A stretch of DNA of 64,000 bases from Mucilaginibacter phyllosphaerae (GTDB lineage Bacteria; Bacteroidota; Bacteroidia; Sphingobacteriales; Sphingobacteriaceae): NCBI RefSeq assembly GCF_004378255.1, contig NZ_SNQG01000002.1, positions 620,001-684,000 on the forward strand. Direction: 5' to 3'. Both the position numbers and the translations under genes were made by a program. Shown here piece by piece: positions 17,450 through 29,291 of this stretch. Each line of letters opens with the position of its first letter. Within the stretch, counting starts at the first letter, position 1. The notes below the pieces were generated by a model. The model had not been told where the DNA came from. It was given only the letters and a program-made list of their open reading frames with translations, and made no database searches.

Positions 17450-18061
17450 CTTTTTCCACAATGTGTTTTGTTTAAAAACAGGCTGTTGTTTTAACAGATT
17501 TCGGCGTGGTAAAACCGCCTTTTCAGGGTAGTTTACCTTAGCTACCTGCCTCGCCTTTAAGGGTGTTAAGTAAATGTTTATATCCTGCAAATTTTTCTGA
17601 TTTTTTATTTTTCATAACCTAAAACCGATAATCGGGTTGCGTTAACCTGCTGTTTTATAACTGCTTAAATTTCTTGTCATCAACAATAATTTTAATGCGA
17701 CTGAGCAAAGTGTGGACAACTTATAGGTGATGTTTAAAACTTAGACTAACGTTAAATGGCATCATAGCCTATCTTTGAATTACAAGTTCTTTTAACGCTG
17801 TCTGATGTTGTCGATAGTTCTATTGATACAGAAAAGAAAAGACCATGCTTACATGGGCTAATGTGCTGCTAAAAATATTTTAGAAACGATTAGTGCGGGT
17901 TGTGAAAGGTGAGTAAATAAACGCAAAAAAGCAATTTAAAGCGTTTAGTTAAATACTCACATGGCATTCGTGTCTGTTGTCGGCCCGGTACAAAAGCAGG
18001 GTAAAATGGTGTTGTTAGGCGGTGAAAGAATTTTAATAAATAATATAAGGAAATTGTTGAT
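17450..18061. promoter_or_regulatory. Long 5' region of the nrdB-nrdA genes
   Basis: About 610 bases without a gene. TATCTTTG at 17770-17777 matches the -7 consensus, without a clear -33. No confident NrdR box, riboswitch or tRNA could be identified by eye, although long leaders before nrd genes often carry such control. Its length is the main clue. Confidence 0.35.
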
Positions 18062-19036
18062 ATGGCAGAGGAAACAGAATTATTATTAAAGGAAAATAAA
18101 GATCGCTTTGTGATCCTCCCGATTAAATATCCCGCTATCTGGGAAATGTATAAAAAAGCCGAAGCCAGCTTTTGGACGGCCGAAGAGATCGACCTGTCTG
18201 ACGATTTAAAGCACTGGGAAAATCTTAACCCGGGCGAGAAGCATTTTATATCGCACATCCTGGCATTTTTTGCCGCAAGCGATGGCATCGTGAACGAAAA
18301 CCTGGCCATCAATTTTATGAGCGAGGTACAGTTGCCAGAGGCGCGTTGTTTTTACGGTTTCCAGATCATGATGGAAAACATCCATTCAGAAACCTACGCC
18401 TTACTCATTGATACTTATATAAAAGACCCGGCCGAAAAAGACCGCCTTTTCCATGCTATTGATACCGTACCATGTGTGGGTAAAAAGGCAGAGTGGGCAC
18501 TTCGCTGGATAAACAACGGTAGTTTTGCCGAACGTTTGGTAGCATTTGCAGCTGTAGAAGGGATCTTTTTTAGCGGTAGTTTCTGCTCTATCTTTTGGTT
18601 AAAGAAACGTGGCTTAATGCCGGGCTTAACCTTTAGCAATGAGCTGATCTCCCGTGATGAAGGTTCGCATTGCGAGTTCGCCTGTATGCTTTACAAAATG
18701 CTGGATAATAAACTGTCTACAGAGGCTGTAACTAAAATTATTACAGATGCGGTAGAGATTGAGAAAGAGTTTGTGAACGATGCCTTACCGGTAAGCCTGA
18801 TAGGAATGAATGCCAAACTGATGAGCCAGTATATTGAATTTGTGGCCGACAGATGGTTAGACGAGTTGGGCTATCCTAAAGTGTACAATGTATCTTGTCC
18901 GTTTGATTTTATGGAGATGATAAGCCTGCAGGGTAAAACCAACTTTTTTGAAAAACGTGTTGGCGATTACCAAAAAAGCGGCGTAATGAACAGCAGTGCA
19001 GAAAGCAAAGCATTTTCACTGGACGAGGATTTTTAG
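18062..19036 (+). CDS. nrdB: Class Ia ribonucleotide reductase, small (radical) subunit
   Basis: 324 aa. The di-iron protein supplies the tyrosyl radical to NrdA. Metal-site and radical residues are visible: the first-helix ESFW-type region [14 protein letters not shown], the ENIHSETY segment with E, H and radical Tyr, and the [10 protein letters not shown] motif. It precedes nrdA with a 157-base gap, and both act on ribonucleotide diphosphates in the cytoplasm. Start ATG 18062 is preceded by AAGGAAA. Confidence 0.96.
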   Translation: MAEETELLLKENKDRFVILPIKYPAIWEMYKKAEASFWTAEEIDLSDDLKHWENLNPGEKHFISHILAFFAASDGIVNENLAINFMSEVQLPEARCFYGFQIMMENIHSETYALLIDTYIKDPAEKDRLFHAIDTVPCVGKKAEWALRWINNGSFAERLVAFAAVEGIFFSGSFCSIFWLKKRGLMPGLTFSNELISRDEGSHCEFACMLYKMLDNKLSTEAVTKIITDAVEIEKEFVNDALPVSLIGMNAKLMSQYIEFVADRWLDELGYPKVYNVSCPFDFMEMISLQGKTNFFEKRVGDYQKSGVMNSSAESKAFSLDEDF

Positions 19037-19176
19037 GGGTTGGCGATTAGTGACCGGAGATAGAGATTAGTTTAAAGCTGATCAGAATCAGTGAGGTCAT
19101 TCTCCGGTCGGTGAAATCAACAAAAAGAAAACAATAAACTAATTAAATAATTACCCCTGTCGGGTTGGCAGGGAAT

Positions 19177-19186
19177 AAGGAGGTGG
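19177..19186 (+). promoter_or_regulatory. Strong Shine-Dalgarno before nrdA
   Basis: AAGGAGGTGG sits 7 bases before the ATG at 19194, an unusually good match for a Bacteroidota gene and it decides the start. Confidence 0.8.
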
Positions 19187-19193
19187 CAATAAA

Positions 19194-21569
19194 ATGTTTG
19201 TATTAAAAAGAGACGGAAGAAAAGAGTCGGTTAAGTTCGACAAGATCACAGCGCGTATAGAAAAGCTGTGCTATGGGTTTAAATTGGTTGACCCGATAGA
19301 TGTAGCGAAGAAAGTGATTGAAGGCTTGTTTGATGGTGTTACCACCTCCGAACTGGATAACCTTGCAGCTGAGACGGCAGCATCGCTAACCACCAAACAC
19401 CCGGATTATGCCTTGCTTGCCTCACGTATAGCGGTGTCTAACCTCCACAAAAACACCACCAAGTCGTTCTCTGAAACCATGAAACGTATGTACGAGTACG
19501 TTGACAAAAAAACAGGTAAAAATGCCGCCCTATTAGCCGATGACGTTTACGCCATCATTCGCGATAATGCCGAGATACTGGATAGCAGCATTATTTACGA
19601 CCGCGATTTTGGTTTTGATTACTTTGGCTTTAAAACTTTAGAAAAATCATACCTGTTAAAAATAGACGGTAAAATTGCCGAGCGTCCGCAGCACCTTTTC
19701 ATGCGCGTATCTGTGGGTATCCATAAAGAGGATATCGAAAGTGCTATCAAAACCTACAACCTGATGAGCGAGCGCTGGTTTACCCACGCTACACCAACCT
19801 TATTTAATGCCGGTACACCAAAACCTCAAATGTCGTCGTGCTTCCTGCTAACCATGAAGGATGACAGCATCGAGGGTATTTACGATACACTTAAACAAAC
19901 GGCCAAAATCTCGCAAAGTGCGGGCGGTATAGGCCTAAGCATCCACAATGTGCGTGCAACAGGTTCATACATCAGCGGTACAAACGGTACCAGCAATGGT
20001 ATTATCCCGATGCTGAAGGTGTTTAACGATACCGCGCGTTATGTAGACCAGGGTGGTGGCAAGCGTAAAGGCGCTTTCGCTATTTACCTGGAGCCATGGC
20101 ATGCAGATATATTTGAATTTTTAGACCTGCGCAAAAACCATGGTAAAGAAGAAATGCGCGCCCGCGATCTGTTCTACGCCCTTTGGGTATCTGACCTGTT
20201 TATGCGCCGTGTAGAGGCTAACGAAGAGTGGACATTGTTTTGCCCGCATGAAGCACCGGGCCTGGCAGATTGCCACGGCAAGGAGTTTGAAGCCCTTTAC
20301 GAGCGTTACGAGAAAGAAGGCCGCGGTCGTAAAACCATTAAAGCGCAAGAGCTTTGGTTTGCTGTGTTGGATGCACAGGTAGAAACCGGTACACCGTACC
20401 TGTTATACAAGGATGCTGCTAACTTAAAATCTAACCAGCAAAACCTGGGTACTATCAAAAGCTCCAACTTATGTACCGAGATCATGGAGTACACTTCTGA
20501 TAAAGAAGTTGCAGTATGTAACCTGGCTTCGTTAGCATTGCCACGTTATGTGATCAACGGTGAGTTTGACCATGCTAAATTATACGAAGTAACTTATCAG
20601 GCTACTTTAAACCTGAACAAGATCATCGACAATAATTATTATCCGGTTGTTGAGGCTGAATACTCTAACCTGCGCCACCGCCCAATTGGATTAGGTGTGC
20701 AAGGCTTGGCCGATGCCTTTATCCTGTTGCGTTTGCCGTTTGAAAGCGAAGAAGCTAAACAATTGAACAAAGAGATCTTTGAAACCATTTACTTTGCTGC
20801 CATGACGGCGTCTAAAGACCTGGCTATAAAAGACGGTGCTTACCAAACGTTTAAAGGCTCGCCTTTATCTGAAGGTAAGTTCCAGTTTGATCTTTGGGAT
20901 GTTAAACCGGCCAGCACCCGTTGGGATTGGGATAACTTGCGCCTTGATGTAATGAACCATGGTGTGCGTAACTCCCTGTTAGTAGCACCTATGCCAACTG
21001 CATCAACATCACAGATATTGGGTAATAACGAGTGCTTTGAACCATATACCTCAAACATATACACCCGCCGGGTATTAAGCGGTGAGTTTGTGATTGTGAA
21101 CAAACACCTGCTGCGCGACCTGGTTGACCGTGGCTTGTGGAACAACGGCATGAAAGACAGGATCATTACCGCGAACGGTTCTATCCAGGATATTGCAGAG
21201 ATCCCTGCCGATATCAAGGAACTTTATAAAACCGTTTGGGAGATCAAGATGCGTAACATCATCGATATGGCTGCCGATAGGGGCGCTTATATCTGCCAGT
21301 CGCAGTCGCTTAACCTGTTTATTAACTCGCCAAACGCATCTAAACTGACTTCAATGCACTTTTATGCATGGAAAAAAGGCCTTAAAACAGGTATGTACTA
21401 CCTGCGTACCCAGGCAGCATCGCAAGCGGTTAAATTTACCGTAGAGAACCAGGGCGGCAAAAACATGGAAGCCGTTATACCGGAAGTTGTTGCAGACAGC
21501 AGCGAACAAGAAATGCCGGCCGGCCCATCTTGCTCTATGGAAGAAGGCTGCGTTACCTGCTCTGCATAA
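19194..21569 (+). CDS. nrdA: Class Ia ribonucleotide reductase, large subunit
   Basis: 791 aa. An N-terminal ATP-cone (residues 1-90, [20 protein letters not shown]) indicates allosteric activity control. Catalytic features include the MSSCFLL cysteine region (about 214-221), the NLCTEIMEY and CNLASLALP segments and [19 protein letters not shown] near residue 600. The C-terminus ends EEGCVTCSA, the CxxC pair that passes reducing equivalents from thioredoxin. Very good ribosome site upstream. It forms the active holoenzyme with NrdB. Confidence 0.97.
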   Translation: MFVLKRDGRKESVKFDKITARIEKLCYGFKLVDPIDVAKKVIEGLFDGVTTSELDNLAAETAASLTTKHPDYALLASRIAVSNLHKNTTKSFSETMKRMYEYVDKKTGKNAALLADDVYAIIRDNAEILDSSIIYDRDFGFDYFGFKTLEKSYLLKIDGKIAERPQHLFMRVSVGIHKEDIESAIKTYNLMSERWFTHATPTLFNAGTPKPQMSSCFLLTMKDDSIEGIYDTLKQTAKISQSAGGIGLSIHNVRATGSYISGTNGTSNGIIPMLKVFNDTARYVDQGGGKRKGAFAIYLEPWHADIFEFLDLRKNHGKEEMRARDLFYALWVSDLFMRRVEANEEWTLFCPHEAPGLADCHGKEFEALYERYEKEGRGRKTIKAQELWFAVLDAQVETGTPYLLYKDAANLKSNQQNLGTIKSSNLCTEIMEYTSDKEVAVCNLASLALPRYVINGEFDHAKLYEVTYQATLNLNKIIDNNYYPVVEAEYSNLRHRPIGLGVQGLADAFILLRLPFESEEAKQLNKEIFETIYFAAMTASKDLAIKDGAYQTFKGSPLSEGKFQFDLWDVKPASTRWDWDNLRLDVMNHGVRNSLLVAPMPTASTSQILGNNECFEPYTSNIYTRRVLSGEFVIVNKHLLRDLVDRGLWNNGMKDRIITANGSIQDIAEIPADIKELYKTVWEIKMRNIIDMAADRGAYICQSQSLNLFINSPNASKLTSMHFYAWKKGLKTGMYYLRTQAASQAVKFTVENQGGKNMEAVIPEVVADSSEQEMPAGPSCSMEEGCVTCSA

Positions 21570-21627
21570 TTAGCCTAATACTCTATATATACACATATAA
21601 GTAGTCGGAAAGTCAGAAAGTCCGCAT

Positions 21628-21677
21628 AAGTCCGAAAGTTAAAAGATGTTTTATCATCTTTGCTTTCGGACTTTTTT
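21628..21677 (+). terminator. Terminator after nrdA
   Basis: AAGTCCGAAAG pairs with CTTTCGGACTT, with an inner stem AAAGATG/CATCTTT, followed by T. The surrounding AAGTCCG/CGGACTT words are repeated at 21605-21640 and 21695-21728. Confidence 0.8.
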
Positions 21678-21732
21678 AATTACAAATAATAGCTTCCCGG
21701 ACTTTCGGTCTTACCGACTTCCGGACTTTACA

Positions 21733-21939
21733 ATGATCATATCCGCGAAACACGAAATACTCCACTGCGACCGCTGCAGCGCACCTTTTGAATGTAAAGC
21801 CAATTCATTCACCAAGTGCCAGTGTAGTACCGTGCAGTTAAGCATCAACGAGGTGCAATACGTAAGCGAACTATATGATGGATGCCTGTGCGCCAATTGT
21901 TTATTGGAGTTGCAGAAAGAATATCAGGAGGGTTTGTAA
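21733..21939 (+). CDS. Cysteine-rich CWC family protein
   Basis: 68 aa from ATG 21733. The pattern HCDRCSAPFECKANSFTKCQC then GCLCANCLLEL shows seven or more Cys in CxxC-like pairs, matching the small Cys-rich CWC family, which probably binds a metal. An upstream in-frame extension reads through repeated intergenic sequence and is unlikely to be coding. Function unknown. Confidence 0.75.
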   Translation: MIISAKHEILHCDRCSAPFECKANSFTKCQCSTVQLSINEVQYVSELYDGCLCANCLLELQKEYQEGL

Positions 21940-22038
21940 AGCGTTACGTTGATCTTTTGCTTTAGATACGCTTACCTTTTTATACTGATTTTTTTCTTTC
22001 CGCGTAAAATAAATTCTGTAAATTAGATGGCTTAAACT

Positions 22039-22788
22039 ATGCCTTATTTTACAATGTTCCCTAATTTTATCAAAAACTCCATTCGCCGGGTTTACACTTT
22101 ACTTGTTGTTTTACTGATTATTATCTGGTTGCCTGCAAACGCACAGCACCGTGGTTCGGCAGGTATAAATGCCGATGGGGATGTGTTAAGCGGCAGCAGC
22201 CACAATAGCGGTGGTTATATAGCGCAGGATGGCTGGTTAATAGCCCTCAACTTAGGGTACGAATCTCCCCTGGGCGATATGAAAGAGATCTATAAAGGCG
22301 CCCCTACATTTGGGGTAACGGTTGGCAAGCGTATGGGTAGTTTAGTATATACGGGCACGGTTGATTACCGCGTTTACAAGCCCATCCAAAGCAACATCAG
22401 CTATACCGATGATTTATATTCTTATACGGCAACGTATGGTAATTATTCGGGCATAGGTTTATACGCCGGTGTTGCGTATGAACTGCCTTTGGGTAGTTCG
22501 GCAACGATGTATGGCGGTATAAACGGTGGATACATTATTGCGAGTTTTAAAATGACCATACAAGGCGACGGAATAGACGGTTCAACAGAATCAGCAGGTA
22601 GCAGTGTTACCTACATTGCACCTAAGCTTGGATTTAACTTTGCAGTAAGTAATAGTATGAGTATCGGCTTAGAGGCCAGGTATAGCCTGGGGACCGTTGG
22701 CGCCAATTATAATAGCCGTGAGGGCGGCACGGTTACGCCGGGCTTTAATTCCTACGCTGGGAATGTATTTTTGATCCATAGCTTTTAA
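22039..22788 (+). CDS. Outer membrane beta-barrel protein
   Basis: 249 aa. A hydrophobic signal segment (VYTLLVVLLIIIWLPANA, residues about 18-35) is followed by alternating beta-strand sequence rich in Gly, Tyr and Ser (ALNLGYESPLGDM, TGTVDYRVYKP, SMSIGLEARYSLG) and a Phe-ending C-terminus (VFLIHSF). That is typical of a small outer membrane barrel. The start may be ATG 22039 or 22054. Role unknown. Confidence 0.75.
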   Translation: MPYFTMFPNFIKNSIRRVYTLLVVLLIIIWLPANAQHRGSAGINADGDVLSGSSHNSGGYIAQDGWLIALNLGYESPLGDMKEIYKGAPTFGVTVGKRMGSLVYTGTVDYRVYKPIQSNISYTDDLYSYTATYGNYSGIGLYAGVAYELPLGSSATMYGGINGGYIIASFKMTIQGDGIDGSTESAGSSVTYIAPKLGFNFAVSNSMSIGLEARYSLGTVGANYNSREGGTVTPGFNSYAGNVFLIHSF

Positions 22789-22879
22789 TTAAAGCGGTGC
22801 ACTGGTTAGGCCGGTAACCCGCTTTTGTCTTTCGCAGTAATTCCTTACCTTCACCCACTCGAAAACTCATACTTAAATT

Positions 22880-23623
22880 ATGAAATTATTAGAAGGAAAA
22901 ATCGCACTGATAACGGGTGCATCAAAAGGCATAGGCCGTAAAATAGCAGAGAAATTTGCCGAGCACGGTGCAAAAGTTGCCTTTACCTATTTATCATCTG
23001 TAGAAAAGGGCCAGGCATTGGAGCAGGAACTACAGGTCTTTGGCACACAGGTAAAAGGTTACCGCAGCGATGCCTCCAAATTTAACGAAGCCGAAAAACT
23101 GATAAACGATATTGTTGCCGATTTTGGCGCATTGGATATTGTGGTGAACAACGCCGGAATCACCAAAGACGGACTGCTGATGCGCATGACCGAAGAACAG
23201 TGGGACGAGGTTTTAAACGTAAACTTAAAATCGATATTCAACGTTACTAAAGCAGCTTCAAAAGTGATGTTGAAAGCCCGAAGGGGTGTTTTTATTAACA
23301 TGAGCTCGGTAGTAGGTGTACAGGGGAATGCAGGTCAGTCCAACTATGCCGCCTCAAAAGCGGGTATTATCGGTTTCTCTAAATCGATAGCAAAAGAATT
23401 AGGCTCGCGCAATATCCGCACCAATGTGGTAGCACCGGGCTTCATCCGTACGGAAATGACCGACGTGTTAGACCCTAAAGTGGTTGAAGGCTGGGAAGCA
23501 GATATCCCGTTGAAACGTGCCGGCGAACCCGAAGACGTAGCCAATACCTGCGTATTCCTGGCATCAGACATGGCAGCATACATTACCGGCCAGGTTATTC
23601 CTGTTGACGGCGGGATGTTGTAG
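22880..23623 (+). CDS. fabG: 3-oxoacyl-[acyl-carrier-protein] reductase
   Basis: 247 aa short-chain dehydrogenase. The N-terminal TGASKGIGR cofactor loop and the catalytic Ser143, Tyr156 and Lys160 (MSSVVG, SNYAASKAG) are present. FabG reduces 3-oxoacyl-ACP with NADPH in fatty-acid elongation. Close matches in length and motif make this the likely role, though paralogous SDRs cannot be excluded. Monocistronic with terminator downstream. Confidence 0.9.
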   Translation: MKLLEGKIALITGASKGIGRKIAEKFAEHGAKVAFTYLSSVEKGQALEQELQVFGTQVKGYRSDASKFNEAEKLINDIVADFGALDIVVNNAGITKDGLLMRMTEEQWDEVLNVNLKSIFNVTKAASKVMLKARRGVFINMSSVVGVQGNAGQSNYAASKAGIIGFSKSIAKELGSRNIRTNVVAPGFIRTEMTDVLDPKVVEGWEADIPLKRAGEPEDVANTCVFLASDMAAYITGQVIPVDGGML

Positions 23624-23644
23624 GTTTAAGCTGAACATATTACC

Positions 23645-23670
23645 ATGTCCTGGTGAGCCTGTGGAACCAT
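23645..23670. repeat. Degenerate solo copy of the palindromic repeat half-site
   Basis: TGTCCTGGTGAGCCTGTGG followed by AACCAT resembles the reverse complement of the right half-site of the tandem array (TGTCATGGTGAGCCTGTCG), with a few substitutions. It suggests that units of this repeat also occur singly. Confidence 0.55.
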
Positions 23671-23737
23671 TAACGAATCTGCTAAGTCTTCGATAGGGTC
23701 AGATTGACAACCAAAGAGGATTTACGATGTATATATT

Positions 23738-23773
23738 AACAAAAGCGGCAAGCATAATCCTGCCGCTTTTGTT
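23738..23773 (+). terminator. Terminator between fabG and the DUF3253 gene
   Basis: AACAAAAGCGGCA pairs with TGCCGCTTTTGTT around a 10-base loop. It ends 10 bases before the next ATG. Confidence 0.75.
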
Positions 23774-23782
23774 ATGTAATAT

Positions 23783-24025
23783 ATGTTTCATAACCCTATC
23801 TCCCAAACCATCCTCACTATGACAACCGACCGCGGCCCGGATAAAACCGTTTGTCCATCAGAAATAGCGCGCGCGTTATTCCCTGTAAACTGGCGTAAAT
23901 ACATGCCAGAGGTAAGGAATGCAGCCATTGAGTTACAAAAAGCAGGCAAAGTGACGATAATACAAAAAGGCCAACCGGTAGATGTTGATCAGATTAAAGG
24001 CCCAATCCGTATAAAAATTAATTAA
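23783..24025 (+). CDS. DUF3253 domain protein
   Basis: 80 aa. The motif KTVCPSEIARALFPVNWRK followed by MPEVRNAAIELQKAGKV matches the small DUF3253 family, a winged-helix-like fold. Function is unknown. Start ATG 23783 follows a terminator hairpin closely, so expression may need its own promoter. Confidence 0.75.
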   Translation: MFHNPISQTILTMTTDRGPDKTVCPSEIARALFPVNWRKYMPEVRNAAIELQKAGKVTIIQKGQPVDVDQIKGPIRIKIN

Positions 24026-24107
24026 ACCCATTCCACAATAAATTCGCATTTTGCGGGTATGGATGTTATGGGCCAATTTACCACTCATTATTCACTACGT
24101 ACCACCA

Positions 24108-26177
24108 ATGTCGTTTAACTGGGGATCTGTTTCGGGATGGTGGCTGCCTGCTTGCATTGTGCTGGGCCTGCTGTATGCCTGGCTCATGTATCGTAAGCCG
24201 GTACAGTTAGTAAAAAGTATGCGCAATGCTCTTTTTGCTTTCCGGGCGCTGGTGGTTAGTTTTTTGGCCTTATTGATCGTATCTCCGCTGGTTAAGTCTA
24301 CCACTTATCAGCCGCAGAAACCTGTAATTTTGATAGCGCAGGATAATTCGCAGTCGGTGAAGCTGTTCAGCAAAAGTGCCTTTTCACTTAGAAAAGGTTG
24401 GGCCGATGCCCTCAAAAAACAGCTCGGCGACGGCTACGAAGTGCACGAATTTCATTTCGATAAGGATCTTAAAGATAGCGTTTCGGATACGTATGATGGC
24501 CGCCAAACCGATATTGCCAACGCGCTGCACCAGCTAAACGAGCGCTTTGTAAACCGAAACATCGGCGCGCTGGTATTAGCTACCGACGGATTGTACAATC
24601 TTGGTGCCGACCCGCAGTATGAAGCAAGTAATATCAAAACCAACATCTATACCGTTGCCCTGGGCGATACCATTCCCCGCCGCGATCTGCTTATCAGCAA
24701 TGTAAATTACAATAAAACGGCTTTTTTGGGTAATGATTTTGAGGTAGAGATTTTGGCCGAAGCTTACCAAAGCGCAGGCGAAAGTATGCGCCTAACCATT
24801 ACCGAAGATGGCAGGCAGGTACACCAGCAAAACATCGCTGTTACATCCGCCGCATTTAAAAAAGTTATCCCGGTGAAGCTGAATGCCGGTAAAAAAGGCA
24901 TCCGCAAGTTTACTATTGAGCTGGCCCCGGTTAAAAATGAGCTATCGGTACAAAACAATAGCGAAACCATTTATATAGATGTGCTGGATGCACGCCAAAA
25001 GATCCTGTTACTGTATGATGCGCCTCACCCAGACCTTGCCGTGATTAAGCAAGGCATCGAAAGCAATAAGAACTTTGAGGTAAAAACCAGCCTGGTCAGC
25101 GATCTGAGCACGATAAAACTTACTGATTATAGCATGGCTATTTTTTACCAGCTATCGGCAGGCAGTTACAGTAAACTGCAGGGCCTGCAGCAAAGTAAAA
25201 CGCCATTGTGGCATATTGCAGGCACCCAAACTAACTTGCCGGCCTTTAACAACGCACAAAGCGCTGTTAAAATAAATAGCAGCAGCCCAGAGGTGCAGGA
25301 GGCCTTTGCCCAGCCCGTACCTACGTTTTCTGCTTTTACACTTACAGATTCTTCGCAAAATAAACTGAGCAAGCTGCCGCCTTTATTGGCTGCTTTCGGT
25401 AATTACACGGCAGCAGGCACAGCATCTGTTTTGTTAAAACAAAAGATTGGTAATGTAGAAACTAATTACCCGTTGCTGGCTTTTAACGATGATGCAGGCC
25501 GCAAACAGGCTGTATTAACCGGCGAAGGGCTTTGGCGCTGGCAATTGGCCGAGTACCGCGAGTTTGGTAACCACCACGCAGTAGAGGAATTGTTAAGCCA
25601 AACCGTGCAATACTTAACCGCAAACGCAAACCGGCAGCGTTTTAGGGTTTATTCATCCAAAAATGTTTTTGATGAGGGCGAGAATGTTTTGCTGAATGCG
25701 GAGCTTTACAATGAAGCGCTTGAACTGATCAATACCCCGGATGTGAAAATAAACCTGAAGAGTCGGGCAGGCAAAAGCTACAGCTTTTTGTTTACCCGCA
25801 GCGGGCAAAGTTACCAGTTGAATGCAGGCACACTGCCGGTTGGCGAATACACTTACTCGGCCACAACAAGCAATGGCAAACAGGCGTTTACGGCAAACGG
25901 GCAATTAACCATCAAACAGCTTAACCTGGAAACCCGCCAAAGTACCGCTGACCATCAACTGCTGCGCAATATAGCTGCACAATCGGGCGGGCAAATGCTG
26001 CTGCCTTCGCAAATAGATCAACTGGCCGGCCTGATCCGCAAGAACGAAAACATCAAAACCGTTGTTTATGAGGATAAACGATACAGCGACCTGATAGATG
26101 TGAAATGGGTTTTTGTACTGATCTTATTACTGCTTAGTGCCGAATGGTTTTTAAGAAAGCGCGAAGGGGAGGTTTAG
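24108..26177 (+). CDS. Membrane protein with VWA-like extracytoplasmic region
   Basis: 689 aa from ATG 24108. Two N-terminal membrane helices (residues about 7-24 and 38-58) are followed by a long region with a VWA-like strand pattern (LIAQDNSQSVKLF, GALVLATDGLYNLGADP), then beta-rich Ig-like segments, and a C-terminal helix (WVFVLILLLLSAEWFLRKR). The DNSQS word and ATDG resemble a MIDAS-type site, but the fit is imperfect. Such proteins resemble BatA-like or membrane aerotolerance families; role unclear. The reading frame extends upstream to 24051, but the ATG at 24108 is more natural. Confidence 0.7.
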   Translation: MSFNWGSVSGWWLPACIVLGLLYAWLMYRKPVQLVKSMRNALFAFRALVVSFLALLIVSPLVKSTTYQPQKPVILIAQDNSQSVKLFSKSAFSLRKGWADALKKQLGDGYEVHEFHFDKDLKDSVSDTYDGRQTDIANALHQLNERFVNRNIGALVLATDGLYNLGADPQYEASNIKTNIYTVALGDTIPRRDLLISNVNYNKTAFLGNDFEVEILAEAYQSAGESMRLTITEDGRQVHQQNIAVTSAAFKKVIPVKLNAGKKGIRKFTIELAPVKNELSVQNNSETIYIDVLDARQKILLLYDAPHPDLAVIKQGIESNKNFEVKTSLVSDLSTIKLTDYSMAIFYQLSAGSYSKLQGLQQSKTPLWHIAGTQTNLPAFNNAQSAVKINSSSPEVQEAFAQPVPTFSAFTLTDSSQNKLSKLPPLLAAFGNYTAAGTASVLLKQKIGNVETNYPLLAFNDDAGRKQAVLTGEGLWRWQLAEYREFGNHHAVEELLSQTVQYLTANANRQRFRVYSSKNVFDEGENVLLNAELYNEALELINTPDVKINLKSRAGKSYSFLFTRSGQSYQLNAGTLPVGEYTYSATTSNGKQAFTANGQLTIKQLNLETRQSTADHQLLRNIAAQSGGQMLLPSQIDQLAGLIRKNENIKTVVYEDKRYSDLIDVKWVFVLILLLLSAEWFLRKREGEV

Positions 26178-26330
26178 GAGTGGTGATCAGAGATTAGCGT
26201 TTGGTGAATAGTTATATTATAGCCAGGGGCTTTAGCCAAAATCATAGTTGGCACATATTGTAAAATTATTATTCGCTTAATCAACAAGAGGGTAATGAAT
26301 TTTATCTTTGAATACAATTCTGTACATGAT

Positions 26331-27167
26331 ATGAAAATCAAACTAACGCTCATCCTGCTATTGTTTACAGCAAGTACTGCTTTTAGCCAGCAACTCAATA
26401 TTGGTACTTATAATCTTCGTTATTCTAATGGGGAAGATTCTACCGCTGGTAACGGCTGGGGGCAGCGCTTTCCCTGGATAGCTAAGATCATCCGGTTTCA
26501 GGATCTGGATATTTTTGGTACGCAGGAAGCCAAGTACCACCAGTTAACCGAATTAACCGATAGCCTGCCCGGTTACAGGTGGATAGGGGCAGGGCGCGAC
26601 GATGGTAAACACGGCGGCGAACATTCGGCCATATTTTACAAGGCCGGAAGGTTTAAACTGTTAAAAACAGGCAATTTCTGGATGTCGGCTATAACCGATA
26701 AACCCAACAAGGGCTGGGATGCCGCACTGCCACGCATCTGTACCTGGGCGCAGTTCAGGGAAGTGAAAACAGGCTTTACCTTTTACTTTTTTAACCTGCA
26801 TATGGATCATATCGGCGTTATTGCCCGCAGGGAAAGCGCTAAACTGGTGCTGCAAAAGATCAGGCAGATGGCAGGCGCCACGCCAACTATTTTAACCGGC
26901 GATTTTAATGTAGACCAAACATCAGATAGCTATGCGGTAATAAACAATTCTGGTGTGCTGAAAGATAGCTATATGCTGTCGCCTGTTAAGCTGGCGCCAA
27001 GCGATACCTTTAACGATTTTGATGCCAACACAGCCGGTGATAAACGTATCGACCATATATTTGTAACCAAACAGTTTAAGGTAAAACGCTATGCTATTTT
27101 AACCAATACTTACCACGGCCGTACCCCGTCAGACCATTACCCGGTGGTAGCAATTATGGGATATTAG
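26331..27167 (+). CDS. Secreted endonuclease/exonuclease/phosphatase family protein
   Basis: 278 aa from ATG 26331 with a signal peptide (MKIKLTLILLLFTASTAFSQ). The fold motifs of the DNase I-like family are visible: NIGTYNLRY, GTQEAKYHQL, the NLHMDHIGVIARR segment, TGDFNVDQ and the C-terminal RTPSDHYPVVA. Members hydrolyse nucleic acids, phosphoinositides or sphingomyelin; the substrate is unknown. Probably periplasmic or secreted. Confidence 0.85.
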   Translation: MKIKLTLILLLFTASTAFSQQLNIGTYNLRYSNGEDSTAGNGWGQRFPWIAKIIRFQDLDIFGTQEAKYHQLTELTDSLPGYRWIGAGRDDGKHGGEHSAIFYKAGRFKLLKTGNFWMSAITDKPNKGWDAALPRICTWAQFREVKTGFTFYFFNLHMDHIGVIARRESAKLVLQKIRQMAGATPTILTGDFNVDQTSDSYAVINNSGVLKDSYMLSPVKLAPSDTFNDFDANTAGDKRIDHIFVTKQFKVKRYAILTNTYHGRTPSDHYPVVAIMGY

Positions 27168-27195
27168 CCCATGGCCCATAGATGATGGTCCATAG

Positions 27196-29277
<2,082 letters not shown>

Positions 29278-29291
29278 TCACAATAAAGGAT

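Noticed and set aside
21646..21732. In-frame extension of the CWC protein (29 residues)
   Set aside because: It runs through the terminator and repeated AAGTCCG words; the protein core starts at ATG 21733.
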